DNA from: Bacillota bacterium
GTDB lineage: Bacteria; Bacillota; Clostridia; Oscillospirales; Ruminococcaceae
Direction: 5' to 3'
Assembly (NCBI GenBank): GCA_023395435.1
Contig: JAEWZG010000091.1
Span: forward strand, 1-6,011
DNA length: 6,011 nucleotides
Part shown: piece after piece, positions 5,289 through 6,011 of the stretch
How positions within the stretch are numbered: position 1 is the first letter of the stretch
Layout: each line of letters begins with the position of its first letter
Program-made: the position numbers and the translations under genes
The notes under the pieces: generated by a model
Told to the model about the DNA's origin: nothing
Database searches by the model: none
Seen by the model: the letters and a program-made list of their open reading frames with translations, nothing else

Positions 5289-5587
5289 TGAATAGTAGCG
5301 ATTCCTCAAGTATAGCAATAGTTCCGATTATTTTATTATTGATCGTAATATCCGCATTAATTTTTCTTCAAATTTTTCTGTCAAAAATGAAGAATAAATG
5401 GGCAGGATTAGTTATTCCTGTAGCGTATGCGTGCTTAATGCCATTAATATTTATATATTCAGACTCATTTTTAGTGTTGTTATTCGGAGTACTTGAGATT
5501 GTATCTTTAATCATCTATTTTGTGTTTCAAAAAAAGAATAAAAAGAATTCAGAAATAGATAGGATGTCTATTCAAGATTTAGACTAA
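5288..5587 (+). CDS. Small three-helix membrane protein, coupled to the DUF2089 regulator
   Basis: I do not recognise the family. The 99-aa product has three hydrophobic segments, at about residues 9-32, 38-57 and 60-80. A short Ser-rich N-terminus precedes them, and a Lys-rich then acidic tail (81-99, Q-K-K-N-K-K-N-S) follows. The Lys cluster after the last helix suggests a cytoplasmic C-terminus. No catalytic motif is visible. The start ATG at 5288 shares its A with the regulator's TAA stop, and AAGGAGG (5274-5280) lies 7 bases before it inside the upstream gene. It is thus certainly the second gene of the operon. The arrangement resembles other small-regulator-plus-membrane-protein pairs in Bacillota, where the membrane partner may sense the envelope or sequester the regulator. 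That is inference. Confidence 0.85.
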   Translation: MNSSDSSSIAIVPIILLLIVISALIFLQIFLSKMKNKWAGLVIPVAYACLMPLIFIYSDSFLVLLFGVLEIVSLIIYFVFQKKNKKNSEIDRMSIQDLD

Positions 5588-5629
5588 GAAAAAACAGTAC
5601 AGCGTTACGCCGTACTGTTTTGTTTTTTC
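5587..5629. terminator. Bidirectional terminator between the DUF2089 operon and spoVG
   Basis: AAAACAGTAC (5591-5600) pairs with GTACTGTTTT (5612-5621). Inside, after one mismatch, GCG (5602-5604) pairs with CGC (5608-5610) around TTA. A T-rich tail (5618-5629, TTTTGTTTTTT) serves the + strand. The A-rich flank on the other side (5586-5594) becomes a T-run on the minus strand, so the same hairpin can stop spoVG transcripts, whose stop codon is at 5632. Confidence 0.92.
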
Positions 5630-5631
5630 AA

Positions 5632-5919
5632 TTATTCTGCGTTCTCAACCTGAGTTTCCCTTGCCTCAACTTCAGCAAGAAAAGCGTTTAAGATTTCGCT
5701 TTCAACCTGTTGGCGTGCTTCTGGAGTGATTGGGTGAACAATATCTCTGAAGACTCCACTGTCATCTTTTCTACTTGGCATTGCTACAAAAAGTCTCTCA
5801 TCGCCCTGAACTATTTTTATGTCATGTACTGCAAGCTGTCCATCGATAGTAATACTAATTACACCACGAAGTCTTCCTTCTGGGATTATTTTTCTGATTC
5901 TAATGTCGGTAATTGTCAT
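5632..5919 (-). CDS. spoVG: SpoVG family RNA/DNA-binding regulator
   Basis: This 95-aa protein has the full SpoVG signature. The N-terminus M-T-I-T-D-I-R-I-R-K forms the first strand. The core is D-I-K-I-V-Q-G near 33-39, then L-F-V-A-M-P-S-R-K at 43-51 and F-R-D-I-V-H-P-I at 57-64. An acidic helical tail (65-95) follows. SpoVG is a small site-specific nucleic-acid-binding protein; in Bacillus it affects septation and sporulation, and in Listeria and Staphylococcus it regulates many genes. It also occurs in non-sporeformers, so it does not prove spore formation here. The start is supported by AAAGGAG (minus strand, 5935-5929), 9 bases before the ATG at 5919. It converges on the DUF2089 operon and shares its terminator. 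The glmU gene, often next to spoVG in Bacillus, is not on its downstream side. Confidence 0.97.
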   Translation of the reverse strand: MTITDIRIRKIIPEGRLRGVISITIDGQLAVHDIKIVQGDERLFVAMPSRKDDSGVFRDIVHPITPEARQQVESEILNAFLAEVEARETQVENAE

Positions 5920-5935
5920 TAATCACATCTCCTTT

Positions 5936-6011
5936 GAAATATTATTCAACATTTTTTACAAAGATATTCAAACGGTAATAAAAAAGTGTTTATTTTATTG
6001 TGTAGTTGTAA
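5936..6011 (-). promoter_or_regulatory. spoVG upstream region, promoter not resolved
   Basis: This is an AT-rich stretch that must hold the spoVG promoter unless the gene is cotranscribed from beyond the window. On the minus strand TTGAATA occurs twice, at 5971-5965 and 5949-5943, 22 bp apart. I see neither a sigma-H box (AGGA-type -35 with a spaced GAAT) nor a well-spaced sigma-A pair. No gene is visible here. Confidence 0.3.

Overview
The window looks like a chromosomal stretch from a low-GC, Gram-positive anaerobe of the class Clostridia (Bacillota). A Ruminococcus/Oscillospiraceae-like relative is my guess. The basis is AT-rich sequence, near-perfect AAAGGAG ribosome binding sites, strong hairpin-plus-T-run terminators, a SpoVG gene, a YfhO-type membrane protein and a DUF2089 regulator. 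The species assignment is inference from protein style, not a database match. I see no insertion sequence, phage gene, CRISPR array, tRNA or rRNA.

Layout. Bases 1-593 hold the end of a ribosomal stalk operon on the + strand: the 3' end of rplJ (L10), then complete rplL (L7/L12), closed by a strong terminator. Next is a small DUF805 membrane protein (642-950) with its own terminator. A strong extended -10 promoter then leads into a large YfhO-family membrane protein (GTG start at 1064, end 3496). It meets a minus-strand gene (3498-4172) head to head, with one base between the two stop codons and no terminator. That minus-strand gene encodes what I read as a degenerate zinc-carboxypeptidase (M14) fold lacking all metal and catalytic residues. 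Divergent from it is a Nudix ADP-ribose pyrophosphatase (4266-4802) with a textbook terminator.

Bases 4835-4932 are non-coding and carry an odd G-rich hairpin. Then comes a consensus sigma-A promoter embedded in a perfect 15-bp inverted repeat. It drives a two-gene, translationally coupled operon: a DUF2089 helix-turn-helix protein (4986-5288) and a three-helix membrane protein (5288-5587). A bidirectional terminator (about 5587-5629) separates this operon from convergent spoVG (5632-5919, minus strand). The last 70 or so bases are the spoVG upstream region.

How the genes relate. The window is a row of short, independently terminated transcription units rather than one pathway. The most system-like unit is 4933-5587: a DNA-binding protein, an apparent operator over its own promoter, and a coupled membrane partner. 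That suggests a small autoregulated envelope-linked switch. The most unusual gene is the apparent pseudo-peptidase at 3498-4172.
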